64,000 bases of DNA from Larkinella soli (GTDB taxonomy: Bacteria > Bacteroidota > Bacteroidia > Cytophagales > Spirosomataceae). Positions 50,781 to 60,183 of the stretch are shown here, in pieces (position 1 is the first letter of the stretch; every line of letters starts with the position of its first letter). A program made the translations under genes and the position numbers. Under the pieces are notes generated by a model. The model made no database searches. It was not told the origin of the DNA and worked only from the letters and a program-made list of their open reading frames with translations. The DNA lies in the NCBI RefSeq assembly GCF_003703975.1, contig NZ_QTJY01000021.1:1-64000 (forward strand), read 5' to 3'.

Positions 50781-51885
50781 CGCCATCAACCTGTCCACGG
50801 CGGGCGGGCTGACGGTAGCTCTGAATTTCCTGAGGGAACTGCGCCAACTAAAACCGCCCGAGTGTAAGGTTCATGTAGTTGGGCCGGCAGGATGCGGATA
50901 TGAGGATTTGGCAGGAGAAAACTTTCACATTCACTGTCTGTCCTCTTGGCAAACGGTCTGGTGGTTGAGGCCTTATGCTGAATTCCGCGTAGGTGAGTTG
51001 TTAAAGAAAATAAAGCCGGATGTCGTCTTTACTATGGGCAACTTCGCGCTTCCCATCCGGCTCAGGCAGGTCGTGCTCCTGCACTTGCCACATCTTGTCT
51101 ATGCCGATTTGCCGGAAATCCGGAGTCGGCTGGGCTTTAGAGGGTCATGTAAAAATCGGCTGCGGACCCGTCTGTTTCGTCGCCGGCTGAAATATGTAAG
51201 CACCCTGTTGGTGCAAACTCAAACGATGCGAGACCGGATCAGCCGCCGTTTCTCGCCAATGCCGCCTATCGAACTGCTGCCCAATGCATATACTCAACTG
51301 GACAACGGAAAACAGAACGAAATTTTATTGCCAAAGGCAGCCGGACTGAAATACCTAATCTGTCTTTCCCGCTATTATCCACATAAGAACTTGGAGGGGT
51401 TGCTGGATTTGGCAAACCTAATCAAAAAGGCCCATAAGCCCTTTCGGATCATTACGACCATTGATGCCAGGCATCATCCCGGCGCAAAAAAATGGCTCAA
51501 TCGGCGGCAGCAGGAATCCCTGGAAGAGATCGTTATCAACCTCGGTACGGTTCCGGCAGCCTCGGTACCTGGATTATACGGTCAGGTCGACGGTCTCATT
51601 CTGCCGACGCTAATGGAGTCGTTCACGGCTACCTATGTTGATGCTCTGCATTTTCAGATACCCATTTTCACGTCAGAAAGGGATTTTGCGGTTGAAATCT
51701 GCGGTGATTGCGCCTATTATTTTGACCCATTGTCGGCGCAATCAATGCTGGCCGTTTTGGAAAACGCTTACCAAAATCCCACTGAGATGGCGGAAAAGGT
51801 AGCAATTGGCAAACACCTTTCTTCGCGGCTACCCGGGTGGGACATAGTTACAAAATCCTGTTTGAATTTACTGAGCGTGGGTTAG
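50764..51885 (+). CDS. Family 4 glycosyltransferase
   Basis: A 373-residue GT-B transferase starting at ATG 50764 (MIVLVNAINLSTAGGLTVAL); the frame is open further upstream but only inside the polymerase gene. It overlaps that gene by 17 nt. Donor-domain blocks: YLICLSRYYPHKNLEGLLDLANL, LGTVPAASVPGLYGQVDGLILPTLMESFTATYVDAL (the EX7E region). It is the last gene of the AT-rich section. It adds a sugar to the repeat unit in the cytoplasm. Confidence 0.9.
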   Translation: MIVLVNAINLSTAGGLTVALNFLRELRQLKPPECKVHVVGPAGCGYEDLAGENFHIHCLSSWQTVWWLRPYAEFRVGELLKKIKPDVVFTMGNFALPIRLRQVVLLHLPHLVYADLPEIRSRLGFRGSCKNRLRTRLFRRRLKYVSTLLVQTQTMRDRISRRFSPMPPIELLPNAYTQLDNGKQNEILLPKAAGLKYLICLSRYYPHKNLEGLLDLANLIKKAHKPFRIITTIDARHHPGAKKWLNRRQQESLEEIVINLGTVPAASVPGLYGQVDGLILPTLMESFTATYVDALHFQIPIFTSERDFAVEICGDCAYYFDPLSAQSMLAVLENAYQNPTEMAEKVAIGKHLSSRLPGWDIVTKSCLNLLSVG

Positions 51886-51918
51886 CCATTGGTCTTTCGG
51901 GCACACAAATGATACTTT

Positions 51919-54081
51919 ATGAAACAGCTCATTCAGAATCTTAGGACCGGTGAAACCCTGCTGGAGGAAGTACCGGCTCCCCAGGTAAGCCGGGGTCAGG
52001 TGCTGATTCGAACGCGCCGGAGCCTGGTGTCGCCCGGAACCGAACGGATGCTGGTAGAATTTGGGAGGGCGGGTCTGATTGCCAAGGCGCGGCAGCAGCC
52101 GGAAAAGGTCCGGCAGGTGCTGGATAAAATCCGGTCCGATGGCTTGATCCCGACGCTGGAAGCGGTATTTCATAAACTGGATCAGCCGCTACCGCTGGGG
52201 TACTGTAACGCCGGCGAGGTGCTGGCCGTGGGTGAGGGCGTGTCGGATCTGACCGTTGGCGACCGGGTGGCTTCCAACGGACCGCATGCGGAGGTGGTCT
52301 GCGTTCCCCGCCATCTGGTGGCCCGTATCCCGGACGAAGTGTCCGACGAACAGGCGGCCTTTACGGTCATTGGAGCGGTTGGTTTGCAGGGCCTCCGGCT
52401 GCTCAATCCGACGCTGGGAGAAACCGTCGTGGTGATGGGGCTGGGCCTGATCGGCCTCCTGACGGCCCAACTGCTCCAACTGAATGGTTGCCGGGTCATC
52501 GGCCTCGACCCGGAGGAAAAAAAACTGGAAATAGCCCGGCAGAAAGGCATTTACACGATCAACCCGACGGCAGGTGATCCGGTCGGGGCGGTGCTTGGTC
52601 ATACCGGCGGGGTGGGCGCGGACGGGGTGATCGTCACCGCTTCCGCCCAGGGCGACGAGCTGATCTCGCAGGCCGCCCGTATGTCCCGCAAACGAGGCCG
52701 GATTGTGCTGGTCGGGGTGGTCGGTCTGAACCTGAACCGGACCGAGTTTTACGAAAAAGAACTGACGTTCCAGGTTTCCTGCTCGTACGGCCCGGGCCGG
52801 TACGATGAAACGTATGAGCGCCTGGGGCAGGACTATCCTCTCCCGTATGTTCGCTGGACCGAGAACCGCAACTTCGAGACGGTGCTCGGTTTGCTGGCGT
52901 CCGGCCGGCTGGAGGTGCAGCCCCTGATCTCCGAAGTGGTTCCGTTCGAAGAATACCGGACTATTTATGACCGGATCGGGAGCTCCCGATCCATCGCTTC
53001 CCTGCTGACCTACCCGGAACAGCCGTCGTTGAATCCCCGGATTCAACTGCGGGAAATCCGGTATAAGGGCACTGCGGGCGTCGTCGGGCTGATCGGGGCC
53101 GGAAATTTTACCGGTGCCGTAATCCTGCCGGCGCTGCAAGGGCAGGCGCGTTTGAAAGCGATCGCCAGCGCCGGCGGACTCAATGGAACGCTCCTGGCGA
53201 AGAAACACGGATTTTCCGTCAGCACGACCGACTACCGGGAGGTACTGAACGATCCGGAGATCGATCTGGTGGTCATCACTACCCGCCATCACCAGCACGC
53301 CCGGATGACGGTGGAAGCGCTTCAGGCCGGTAAACACGTGTTCGTTGAGAAGCCGCTGGCTATTTTCGAAGAAGAACTGGAGCAGGTGATCGCGGCTCAG
53401 CAGAAAACCGGCAAAACGGTCATGGTCGGTTTTAACCGGCGCTTTTCTCCCCACTCCCTTAAAATGAAATCCCTGCTGGGAGGGCCGGACTCCGCTGGGG
53501 TGCCGATGCACCTCGTCGCTACCATGAACGCCGGGTTTATTCCCGGAAATCTATGGTTTCATAACCGGTACCTCGGGGGCGGGCGAATCCTGGGAGAAGC
53601 CTGTCACTTCGTCGATTTGCTCGTTTACCTGACAGGCAGCCCCGTATCGGCGGTGTGCATGACCGCCCTGGGCCGGCAGCCGAAGGAAACCACCGATTCG
53701 GCCTCGCTGCTGCTGCGGTTCGAAAACGGCTCGACCGGTGTGGTTAATTACTTCTCAAATGGCCATAAAGCCTATTCCAAGGAGCGTATCGAGGTTTTCT
53801 CCCAGGAACGGACACTAATTCTGGATAACTTCCGGACGCTGAAGGGCTACGGTTTCAAGGGGTTTTCGAGCCTGAGGACGCGGCAGGACAAAGGACATCG
53901 GACCCAGTTTCAATGCTTGGTGGACCGAATCCGATCCGGTGGGGAGCCGCTCATCCCGTTTGCCGAACTGATCAATACGTCCCGGGCTACGCTGGCCGCC
54001 CTGCAGAGCCTGCGGGAGAACCGCTGGGTCGAGGTGCCGGTAGTGGTCACCGAACCGGTCGATCCCGAACCGACCGCATGA
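51919..54081 (+). CDS. Bi-domain oxidoreductase (zinc-type dehydrogenase fused to Gfo/Idh/MocA)
   Basis: A 720-residue fusion. The N-terminal half (about 1-360) is a medium-chain dehydrogenase-like domain with VVVMGLGLIGLLTAQLLQLNG and GVIVTASAQGDELISQAARM. The C-terminal half (about 380-710) is Gfo/Idh/MocA-like, with VGLIGAGNFTGAVI, the HVFVEKPLAIFEEEL motif and GGGRILGEACHFVDLLVYL. Such fusions occur in polysaccharide clusters next to heparinase-like proteins. Probably modifies a nucleotide-sugar or polymer precursor. It overlaps the next gene by 4 nt (ATGA). Confidence 0.9.
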   Translation: MKQLIQNLRTGETLLEEVPAPQVSRGQVLIRTRRSLVSPGTERMLVEFGRAGLIAKARQQPEKVRQVLDKIRSDGLIPTLEAVFHKLDQPLPLGYCNAGEVLAVGEGVSDLTVGDRVASNGPHAEVVCVPRHLVARIPDEVSDEQAAFTVIGAVGLQGLRLLNPTLGETVVVMGLGLIGLLTAQLLQLNGCRVIGLDPEEKKLEIARQKGIYTINPTAGDPVGAVLGHTGGVGADGVIVTASAQGDELISQAARMSRKRGRIVLVGVVGLNLNRTEFYEKELTFQVSCSYGPGRYDETYERLGQDYPLPYVRWTENRNFETVLGLLASGRLEVQPLISEVVPFEEYRTIYDRIGSSRSIASLLTYPEQPSLNPRIQLREIRYKGTAGVVGLIGAGNFTGAVILPALQGQARLKAIASAGGLNGTLLAKKHGFSVSTTDYREVLNDPEIDLVVITTRHHQHARMTVEALQAGKHVFVEKPLAIFEEELEQVIAAQQKTGKTVMVGFNRRFSPHSLKMKSLLGGPDSAGVPMHLVATMNAGFIPGNLWFHNRYLGGGRILGEACHFVDLLVYLTGSPVSAVCMTALGRQPKETTDSASLLLRFENGSTGVVNYFSNGHKAYSKERIEVFSQERTLILDNFRTLKGYGFKGFSSLRTRQDKGHRTQFQCLVDRIRSGGEPLIPFAELINTSRATLAALQSLRENRWVEVPVVVTEPVDPEPTA

Positions 54082-55649
54082 GACGCATCCGGCTGTACTG
54101 GAATACGATCCGGTTTCTGCGGTTTCAGCAGATCGTTTATCAGATCATGCACCGGCTTCGGTCGAAGCCGGTTTTATCGATTCCTGCCCGGATACCGCCG
54201 GTTTATTTTCTGGCCGTTCCTGCACCGGATAAGCCGCAAAGCGTTCGTGGTCAGTATTTTATCTTCCTGAATCGGACTGTCCATTTTCCGGATGTGGTCG
54301 ATTGGGAGTATGACGGTTTCGGGAAACTCTGGCAGTACAATCTCAATTATTTCGACTTCCTGAACCAGCCCGCGATGAGCCGGGAATCGGGAATGGATCT
54401 GATTCATCAGTTTATCCGCCGTACCGATCGGATTACCGCAGGTCTTGACCCGTACCCGACCTCCCTCCGCCTTATCAACTGGGTGCGGTTCCTCTCCCGG
54501 CACCGGGTAAACGATCCGTCCGTCCATGCCCATCTGCGGGGGCAGATCGATTTGTTGAAAAACCGGTTGGAATACCATCTGCTTGGTAATCATCTCCTTG
54601 AAAATGCACTGGCGCTTTTTGTCGGGGCGTTGTATTTCCGTGACCGGCGAATCTACAAGCCGGCGGTCCGGCTGTTGAAAAAACAACTCGACGAACAGAT
54701 TCTGGCCGATGGAGGGCATGAAGAACGCAGCCCGATGTATCACGGAATCCTACTGGACCGGCTGCTGGACGTGTGCCTGATGGTGCCGGAAGGCGGGCCT
54801 TTCACGGAGGCTTCCGTCCGGGACTTTCTGTACCGGAAGGCCGGCCGGATGCTGGCCTGGATGGAAGCGGTTACCTTCCGGAACGGCGAATGGCCGCCGG
54901 TGAACGATGCCGCCGGCGGCATCGCTCCAACCACCGGGCAGATCCGCGTAAAAGCCGTTTCAGCCGGAATAGCAACCGTTGAACATCCGCTTTCCGACAG
55001 CGGCTACCGGATGTTCCGAACGCCGTTTCTGGAAGTCTTCATGGACGTCGGGCCGGTGGGTCCGGCGCACCAGCCCGGCCATGCCCACGCCGATACCTTC
55101 AGTTTTATTCTGTATGCCGGTAATCAGCCTCTGATCGTAGACGCCGGAACCTCCACGTATGACCCCGGCGACCGGCGGCAGTGGGAGCGGAGTACGGCCG
55201 CGCATAATACCGTACAGGTAGCCGGGGCCGATTCGTCGGAAGTCTGGGGAAGTTTTCGGGTAGCCGGCCGCGCGAAGGTGACCCTCCTGGAGGATACGTC
55301 CTGCCGCCTGGCCGCCCGACACGACGGCTACCGGCGGTATGGCATCGATCATGAACGGTCCTGGCACCTGCCCGACAGCCGCACGCTGGTCATCTCCGAC
55401 CGGCTGGTGGGTCGCCCGGGCGTCCCGGGCGTTGCGCGGCTTCATTTTCACCCGGCCGTGAAGGTGACAAAAAATGATCGGGGACTAACGGCCGGACCGT
55501 TACAAATCACGGGAATGAACGTCTCAATGGAGCAGGTGTCGGTCGGGAGCTACGATTACGCCGAATCCTTTCACCGCCTGCGGCCGGCTTTCCGCGTCGA
55601 AATTTCCTTTACCGATTTGCTGATCATGACGATAACCGTCCCGGAATGA
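54078..55649 (+). CDS. Heparinase II/III-family protein
   Basis: A 523-residue alginate-lyase/heparinase-type protein starting at ATG 54078 (MRRIRLYWNTIRFLRFQQIV). The alpha/alpha-toroid part shows WQYNLNYFDFLNQP, PTSLRLINWVRFLSRH and GNHLLENALALFVGALYFRD. The C-terminal beta part contains GHAHADTFSFILYAGNQPLIVDAGTSTYDPGDRRQWERSTAAHNTVQV, with the His/Tyr catalytic region of the Heparinase II/III-like domain. No signal peptide is evident. In such clusters it is thought to act on uronic-acid-containing polymer, consistent with the dehydrogenase encoded upstream. Confidence 0.9.
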   Translation: MRRIRLYWNTIRFLRFQQIVYQIMHRLRSKPVLSIPARIPPVYFLAVPAPDKPQSVRGQYFIFLNRTVHFPDVVDWEYDGFGKLWQYNLNYFDFLNQPAMSRESGMDLIHQFIRRTDRITAGLDPYPTSLRLINWVRFLSRHRVNDPSVHAHLRGQIDLLKNRLEYHLLGNHLLENALALFVGALYFRDRRIYKPAVRLLKKQLDEQILADGGHEERSPMYHGILLDRLLDVCLMVPEGGPFTEASVRDFLYRKAGRMLAWMEAVTFRNGEWPPVNDAAGGIAPTTGQIRVKAVSAGIATVEHPLSDSGYRMFRTPFLEVFMDVGPVGPAHQPGHAHADTFSFILYAGNQPLIVDAGTSTYDPGDRRQWERSTAAHNTVQVAGADSSEVWGSFRVAGRAKVTLLEDTSCRLAARHDGYRRYGIDHERSWHLPDSRTLVISDRLVGRPGVPGVARLHFHPAVKVTKNDRGLTAGPLQITGMNVSMEQVSVGSYDYAESFHRLRPAFRVEISFTDLLIMTITVPE

Positions 55650-56866
55650 ATATTTTATATCTTACTTTCTACTTCGAGCCGGATTTATGTGCCGGATCGT
55701 TTCGGAACACGCCCCTGGTAAAAGAGCTTTCCGGGCTGCTGGGCCGGGGCGACCGACTGCACGTCCTGACCACCCAGCCCAATCGTTACCGGAGTTTCCA
55801 GGTTCCGGCCGCAGCTCACGAACTCCACCAGAGCAGCAACGGGTCGAGCCTGATCATCGAACGGATCGCTGTTCCGGCACACGCCAGCGGCCTCAGGGAC
55901 CAGGTCCGTTCGTTCAGCCGGTATTTTCGTCAGGTTCTGAAACTGACTTCCCGGCACCAGTATGATCTGGTCGTGGCTTCCTCCTCGCGGCTGTTTACCG
56001 CTTTTCTGGGTGCCCGGATTGCCCGGAAGCAGCGCATCCCCCTGTTTCTGGACGTCCGCGACATTTTCCGTGAATCGGTGCTGGATGTTCTGACCAATCC
56101 GGTCGTAAAGTGGGGCCTGAATCCGGTTCTGCGGGCCGTCGAGCGGTATACGTTCGGTTACGCCGGTCACATCAATCTGGTTTCCGAAGGCTTCCGGCCT
56201 TACTTTCAGGATTACCCGCAGGCCACTTATACCTTTTTTACCAACGGGATCGATGAGGCTTTTCTGTCGGCCGGGGAGGACCGGCCCCGACAGCCGGGTG
56301 CGCCTTATACCATCGTCTATGCCGGCAATATCGGGGAAGGGCAGGGGCTGCATAAAATCATTCCCCGGGCCGCCCGGGAACTGGGAAAAGATTTCCGATT
56401 CGTCCTTGTCGGCGATGGGGGTGCCCGGCAGAAACTTCAGGCCGCGCTGGAAGCCGTCGGGGCAGATAATGTCGAATTCCGGAAACCGGTTGGGCGCGAA
56501 GCCCTGATCGACCTGTATCGAAAGGCCGATTATCTTTTTCTGCACCTCAATGACCTGAACGCTTTCGAGCGGGTTTTGCCTTCCAAGATTTTTGAATACG
56601 CATCCACCGATAAACCGATTCTGGCCGGTGTCGCCGGGTATGCGCGTCATTTTATCCGTCGGCACGTCGACCATTGTCTGCTCTTCGATCCGGGTGATGC
56701 CGACACGCTGGTCCGGAGGCTGAAAGAGTTTCCGCCGACCCGCTGCTCCCGCGAAGCGTTCCGGCAGCGATTTCAGCGGAAAAGCATCGTGCGCCGGATG
56801 GCCCTGGAAATTCTGCGTCAGACCGGCCATCCCGCGCCGGAAGCGGAAACCACCCATAGCTTTTGA
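55646..56866 (+). CDS. Family 4 glycosyltransferase
   Basis: A 406-residue GT-B transferase. N-terminal NILYLTFYFEPDLCAGSFRNT and KLTSRHQYDLVVASSSRLFTAFLGA are of the WbuB/FnlC-like type; donor-domain blocks are IVYAGNIGEGQGLHKII, FRFVLVGDGGARQKLQAAL, and VLPSKIFEYASTDKPILAGVAG. It overlaps the heparinase-like gene by 4 nt and lies 4 nt before the epimerase gene. By similarity to WbuB-like enzymes it may add an N-acetyl amino sugar early in repeat-unit assembly. Specificity is inferred. Confidence 0.9.
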   Translation: MNILYLTFYFEPDLCAGSFRNTPLVKELSGLLGRGDRLHVLTTQPNRYRSFQVPAAAHELHQSSNGSSLIIERIAVPAHASGLRDQVRSFSRYFRQVLKLTSRHQYDLVVASSSRLFTAFLGARIARKQRIPLFLDVRDIFRESVLDVLTNPVVKWGLNPVLRAVERYTFGYAGHINLVSEGFRPYFQDYPQATYTFFTNGIDEAFLSAGEDRPRQPGAPYTIVYAGNIGEGQGLHKIIPRAARELGKDFRFVLVGDGGARQKLQAALEAVGADNVEFRKPVGREALIDLYRKADYLFLHLNDLNAFERVLPSKIFEYASTDKPILAGVAGYARHFIRRHVDHCLLFDPGDADTLVRRLKEFPPTRCSREAFRQRFQRKSIVRRMALEILRQTGHPAPEAETTHSF

Positions 56867-56870
56867 CCCC

Positions 56871-57785
56871 ATGAACGTCCTGCTTACGGGAGCTTCGGGA
56901 TTTCTCGGCAGCTGCCTGTACCGTTCCCTGCGGCATTCCGACCATGTCACCACGCTCGGGCGAAAGATCGTCAGTCCGGACGCTGTCGTCTGTGATCTTG
57001 CCGCCCAGACCCCGGACCTGGGGGGCTATCGCTTCGATTATGTGGTTCATGCCGCCGGGAAGGCTCATTCGGTTCCCGGAAATCCGGCCGAGGAAGCCGA
57101 ATATGAGGAAGTAAATGTTCAGGGCCTTCGCCGGTTGCTGGCGGCCCTGGAGAAATCGGGTGCTTTACCCGAAGCGTTCGTTCATCTCAGCACGGTGCTG
57201 GTCTACGGATGCCCGGAGGGGGTCGGGCTGGACGAAGCGACGCCCCTGAGAGCCGCCGACCCCTATGGCCGAAGTAAAGTCCGGGCCGAGGAAGTCCTCT
57301 GCGCCTGGGGCGATCGAACCGGGGTGCGGATTACCGTACTCCGCCTGCCGCTGGTCGTCGGCCGGCAGCCGCAGGGAAATCTGGCTGCCCTGATCCGGGC
57401 CATCCAAGGCCGTCGTTACGTTCGAATCGGCAGCGGCTCGGCCCGGCGCAGCATGGTTCTGGCCGACGACGTCGCCGGAATTATCCCGGCGGCCGCCCGG
57501 GCCGGAGGCATATACAATCTGACCGACGGGGTGCATCCATCCGTCCGGGAACTGGAGGAAGCCATTGCCCGACAGGCCGGAGGCCGGTTTATCCCGTCCC
57601 TTTCGCCGGTGCTGGCCAAAGGCATTGCCCTTACCGGGGACGGCATCAACCGGCTGATCGGCCGCCGGTTTCCGCTGGATTCGGCCGTCCTGACCCGATT
57701 GACGCATACGCTAACATTTTCCGACGACCGGGCGAGGAACCAGCTGGGATGGCAGCCCCGCCCGGTCACCACCTTTTTCACATGA
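56871..57785 (+). CDS. NAD-dependent epimerase/dehydratase-family protein
   Basis: A 304-residue extended SDR. The nucleotide-binding motif is LLTGASGFLGSCL and the active-site YxxxK is YGRSK within DPYGRSKVRAEEVL; the conserved serine lies in FVHLSTVLVYG. These enzymes interconvert or dehydrate nucleotide sugars. The gene order GT-epimerase-WecA-like is common in clusters making 6-deoxy amino sugars, where a WbpV-like epimerase or reductase precedes a WbpL-like transferase. It overlaps the next gene by ATGA. Confidence 0.9.
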   Translation: MNVLLTGASGFLGSCLYRSLRHSDHVTTLGRKIVSPDAVVCDLAAQTPDLGGYRFDYVVHAAGKAHSVPGNPAEEAEYEEVNVQGLRRLLAALEKSGALPEAFVHLSTVLVYGCPEGVGLDEATPLRAADPYGRSKVRAEEVLCAWGDRTGVRITVLRLPLVVGRQPQGNLAALIRAIQGRRYVRIGSGSARRSMVLADDVAGIIPAAARAGGIYNLTDGVHPSVRELEEAIARQAGGRFIPSLSPVLAKGIALTGDGINRLIGRRFPLDSAVLTRLTHTLTFSDDRARNQLGWQPRPVTTFFT

Positions 57786-58768
57786 ACTGGTTTGTTTATT
57801 CGCTGGCGGGGGTCCTTTTGTTCACGACCGAACTGCTTTATATTTCACTGGCGGTGCAGTTCCGCATCATCGACCGGCCCAATGAACGGAGTTCCCACAC
57901 CCGGCCGACCGTCCGGGGTGGAGGAATCGTATTCTGGGTGGCCGCTCTGGCGGCTTTTTTCGTAGACGGTCTTCCGCATCCGTGTTTCTTCGCCGGGCTG
58001 ACGCTGATTGCGTCGATCAGTTTTTTGGATGACCTTTTTTCACTTCCGGGCCGGTACCGGTTCCTGGTGCAGCTGGTCAGCGTCGGACTGCTTTGGCTGG
58101 ATCTGCCGGACCCGCTGCTGTACGTCGGGTGGGTCCCGGCAGGACTGCTGGTGGGATGCGGGGTGGTTAATGCCTGTAATTTTATGGACGGGATTAACGG
58201 CATGACGGCTTTTTACGGCCTGGTGAACGTTCTTACCCTTTTATGGCTCAATGGAGTTATGGATTTCACCGACCCGGCGCTGCTCGGGTTTTCGGCGGCC
58301 GGACTGCTGGTGTTTGCCTTTTTCAATGCGCGTCGGAAAGCCGTCTGTTTTGCGGGAGACGTGGGCAGTGTTTCCCTGGCGTTCATTCTGCTGTTTCTTC
58401 TTGTACAGCTTGTGATGAAAAGCGGCAACCCCATATATCTCCTGTTTCTGGCGGTTTACGGCGCCGACAGCGGGCTAACGATCGTCCATCGGCTCCTCAA
58501 CCGGGAGAACATTTTTCGCCCTCACAAACTCCACCTGTTTCAGCTGCTGGTCCACCGCCTGCACTGGCCTCACCTGCGGGTAGCGGGGCTTTATGCTCTG
58601 GTTCAGGCGGTCATCAATGCGCTGATTCTCTGGCTGGAACCGCAAGGCCGAACTATTCAGATCCTTGCCGGGGTCGCCATACCGGCGGGGCTTATCGTTA
58701 TTTATGAATGGTCCCGGAGCCGGCTCATCAAACAAAAACCGCAACGGGAGGCCGTTGCGGTCGGGTAA
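57782..58768 (+). CDS. Undecaprenyl-phosphate sugar-1-phosphate transferase (WecA/WbpL-like)
   Basis: A 328-residue polytopic protein of the MraY/WecA family starting at ATG 57782 (MNWFVYSLAGVLLFTTELLY). Family motifs: NERSSHTRPTVRGGGI, the acidic pair in SFLDDLFSLPGRYRF, ACNFMDGINGM, and the HxH-like HKLHLFQLLVH late loop. It transfers a sugar-1-phosphate to undecaprenyl phosphate and so starts repeat-unit synthesis. Last gene of the cluster. A perfect 9-bp hairpin (58739-58760) lies in the last codons but lacks a poly-T tail. Confidence 0.93.
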   Translation: MNWFVYSLAGVLLFTTELLYISLAVQFRIIDRPNERSSHTRPTVRGGGIVFWVAALAAFFVDGLPHPCFFAGLTLIASISFLDDLFSLPGRYRFLVQLVSVGLLWLDLPDPLLYVGWVPAGLLVGCGVVNACNFMDGINGMTAFYGLVNVLTLLWLNGVMDFTDPALLGFSAAGLLVFAFFNARRKAVCFAGDVGSVSLAFILLFLLVQLVMKSGNPIYLLFLAVYGADSGLTIVHRLLNRENIFRPHKLHLFQLLVHRLHWPHLRVAGLYALVQAVINALILWLEPQGRTIQILAGVAIPAGLIVIYEWSRSRLIKQKPQREAVAVG

Positions 58769-58816
58769 TCAATAACTTGGCAGAAGGGTTTGCCTGCGGC
58801 CGTTTCTTCCCTGTGA

Positions 58817-59278
58817 TTACAGATTCGGAGTGCTTTTTTTAATGGCTTTCCCGATGGTCAGCAGCTCTTCCGGCCGCTGGTATCCGATCACCTTCTTCAG
58901 CACTTTTCCATTACCGTCAATGAAAAACAGGGTTGGATAGGCTTCGAGAGGGTATTGCCGCGAGAGGGCAGGACCTTCTCCTTTTTCCATATCGATCTTG
59001 ACGTTGATGAACTCCTTATTGAAATAATCACCAACTTCTTTCTGGGTGAACACGTTCTTCTGCAGCAGCTTGCAGGGGCCGCACCAGCTGGCATAGGCAT
59101 CCAGAAAAATCACCTTATTTTCCGCCTTGGCTTTTTTCAGAACCGCTCTCCAGGAAGACTCCGTAAACTGAATACCTGGCTCTCCCCCCGTTTTCGGGTC
59201 ATTTCCTCCCGCTCCGGCATTCCAGACCAGCCCCAGAAGGAGCATGACTAAGAGAGACATCCGCTGTGTGCTCTTCAT
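58817..59278 (-). CDS. Exported thioredoxin-family protein
   Basis: A 153-residue protein with signal segment (LLVMLLLGLVWNAGAGG) and a thioredoxin fold. The redox motif is WCGPC (C66, C69) in YASWCGPCKLLQ, followed by FNKEFINVKIDMEKGEG, and the cis-proline region YPTLFFIDGNGKVLKKVIG. It resembles periplasmic DUF255/thioredoxin-like reductants of Bacteroidota. It converges with the end of the polysaccharide cluster and is divergent from the TetR gene. Likely reduces disulfides or supports cytochrome or envelope protein maturation. Confidence 0.9.
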   Translation of the reverse strand: MKSTQRMSLLVMLLLGLVWNAGAGGNDPKTGGEPGIQFTESSWRAVLKKAKAENKVIFLDAYASWCGPCKLLQKNVFTQKEVGDYFNKEFINVKIDMEKGEGPALSRQYPLEAYPTLFFIDGNGKVLKKVIGYQRPEELLTIGKAIKKSTPNL

Positions 59279-59444
59279 AACAGATTGTTAAGTTCGTTTT
59301 GGTAAGTCAATAACGCTATTCCAGCCCGGTTTCGTTTCCCTTTGCCGTTCAAATTCAGCCCGAAACAATCCCTTCAAAACCGGTTAAGCAAAAATAGAAA
59401 AAAAACATCTATATGTACTACAAGAAGAGTAGTCTGGTTTATTT

Positions 59445-59488
59445 TTCAAACAATTTGTTAAATTGTTTGAAGATTTGATTTACCTTTG
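59445..59488 (+). promoter_or_regulatory. Palindromic operator and promoter of the TetR gene
   Basis: A perfect inverted repeat: TTCAAACAATTT (59445-59456), GTT spacer, AAATTGTTTGAA (59460-59471). Ten nt later comes TACCTTTG (59481-59488), a TAnnTTTG -7 element, 17 nt before the ATG at 59506. The operator covers the -33 region, the classic layout for TetR self-repression. The remaining 226-bp gap to the thioredoxin gene is AT-rich and holds no gene. Confidence 0.85.
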
Positions 59489-59505
59489 TTCATCAACGTT
59501 GGAAG

Positions 59506-60099
59506 ATGGCAAAACGAGAGGACAAGCGGGAGCTCATTATTCAGGCGGCTTCAGAGTGCTTTGCGCGGTTCGGGTATGACAAAACCACGCTGGATGACAT
59601 TGGGAAGGCCGTCCGGCTGAATAAGGCGTCGCTTTACTACTATTACAAAAGCAAGGATGATCTGTTTATCGAGGTCATTCTTCGTGAAAGCACCGAATAC
59701 ATGACCACTCTGATCGGGAAAGTCCGGTTGCTGAATGACCCGGAAGCACAGATTCTGCATTTTCTGATCGAACGGCTGCGGTATTACAAGCACGTGCTGA
59801 ACCTGCATCAGCTATCGGTAGAAAGCCTTCAGACGCTGGAGCCGGTCTTTGATCAGTTGTATGAGGGCGTCCGGCAGCAGGAGATCGAGTTTCTGCAAAC
59901 ACTCGTTCAGCGGATGGCACCGGTCGGCGAATCCCGGAAAATAGCGGAGATGCTGCTGCTCGTCGCCGATGCCCTCAAGAACAAAGCCGTTCGGGATACG
60001 GGCGCCTGGACTAACCAGAATGTAGATTATAGCCGGATCGAGGTCGATACCGGGTATATCATTCAGCTCATTATGAAGGGATTGAAAGAAGGCAGGTAG
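59506..60099 (+). CDS. TetR/AcrR-family transcriptional regulator
   Basis: A 197-residue repressor. The N-terminal helix-turn-helix (LIIQAASECFARFGYDKTTLDDIGKAVRLNKASLYYYYKSKDDLF) is typical; the C-terminal ligand/dimer domain is variable. The perfect palindrome 35 nt upstream of its start suggests autoregulation. The SDR gene 84 bp downstream on the same strand is the probable co-regulated target. Ligand unknown. Confidence 0.95.
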   Translation: MAKREDKRELIIQAASECFARFGYDKTTLDDIGKAVRLNKASLYYYYKSKDDLFIEVILRESTEYMTTLIGKVRLLNDPEAQILHFLIERLRYYKHVLNLHQLSVESLQTLEPVFDQLYEGVRQQEIEFLQTLVQRMAPVGESRKIAEMLLLVADALKNKAVRDTGAWTNQNVDYSRIEVDTGYIIQLIMKGLKEGR

Positions 60100-60183
60100 G
60101 CTTTTTGCCAATCCCGCACTGCAGAACGGCATTCGATGGCTCCGGAGGTCGGAGATTTCTCATATCCAAAACAAAAACGAATC

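Noticed and set aside
58739-58760. Perfect 9-bp hairpin at the end of the WecA-like gene as a terminator
   Set aside because: It lies before the stop codon and has no following T run; it may still be an mRNA 3' structure but cannot be called a terminator.
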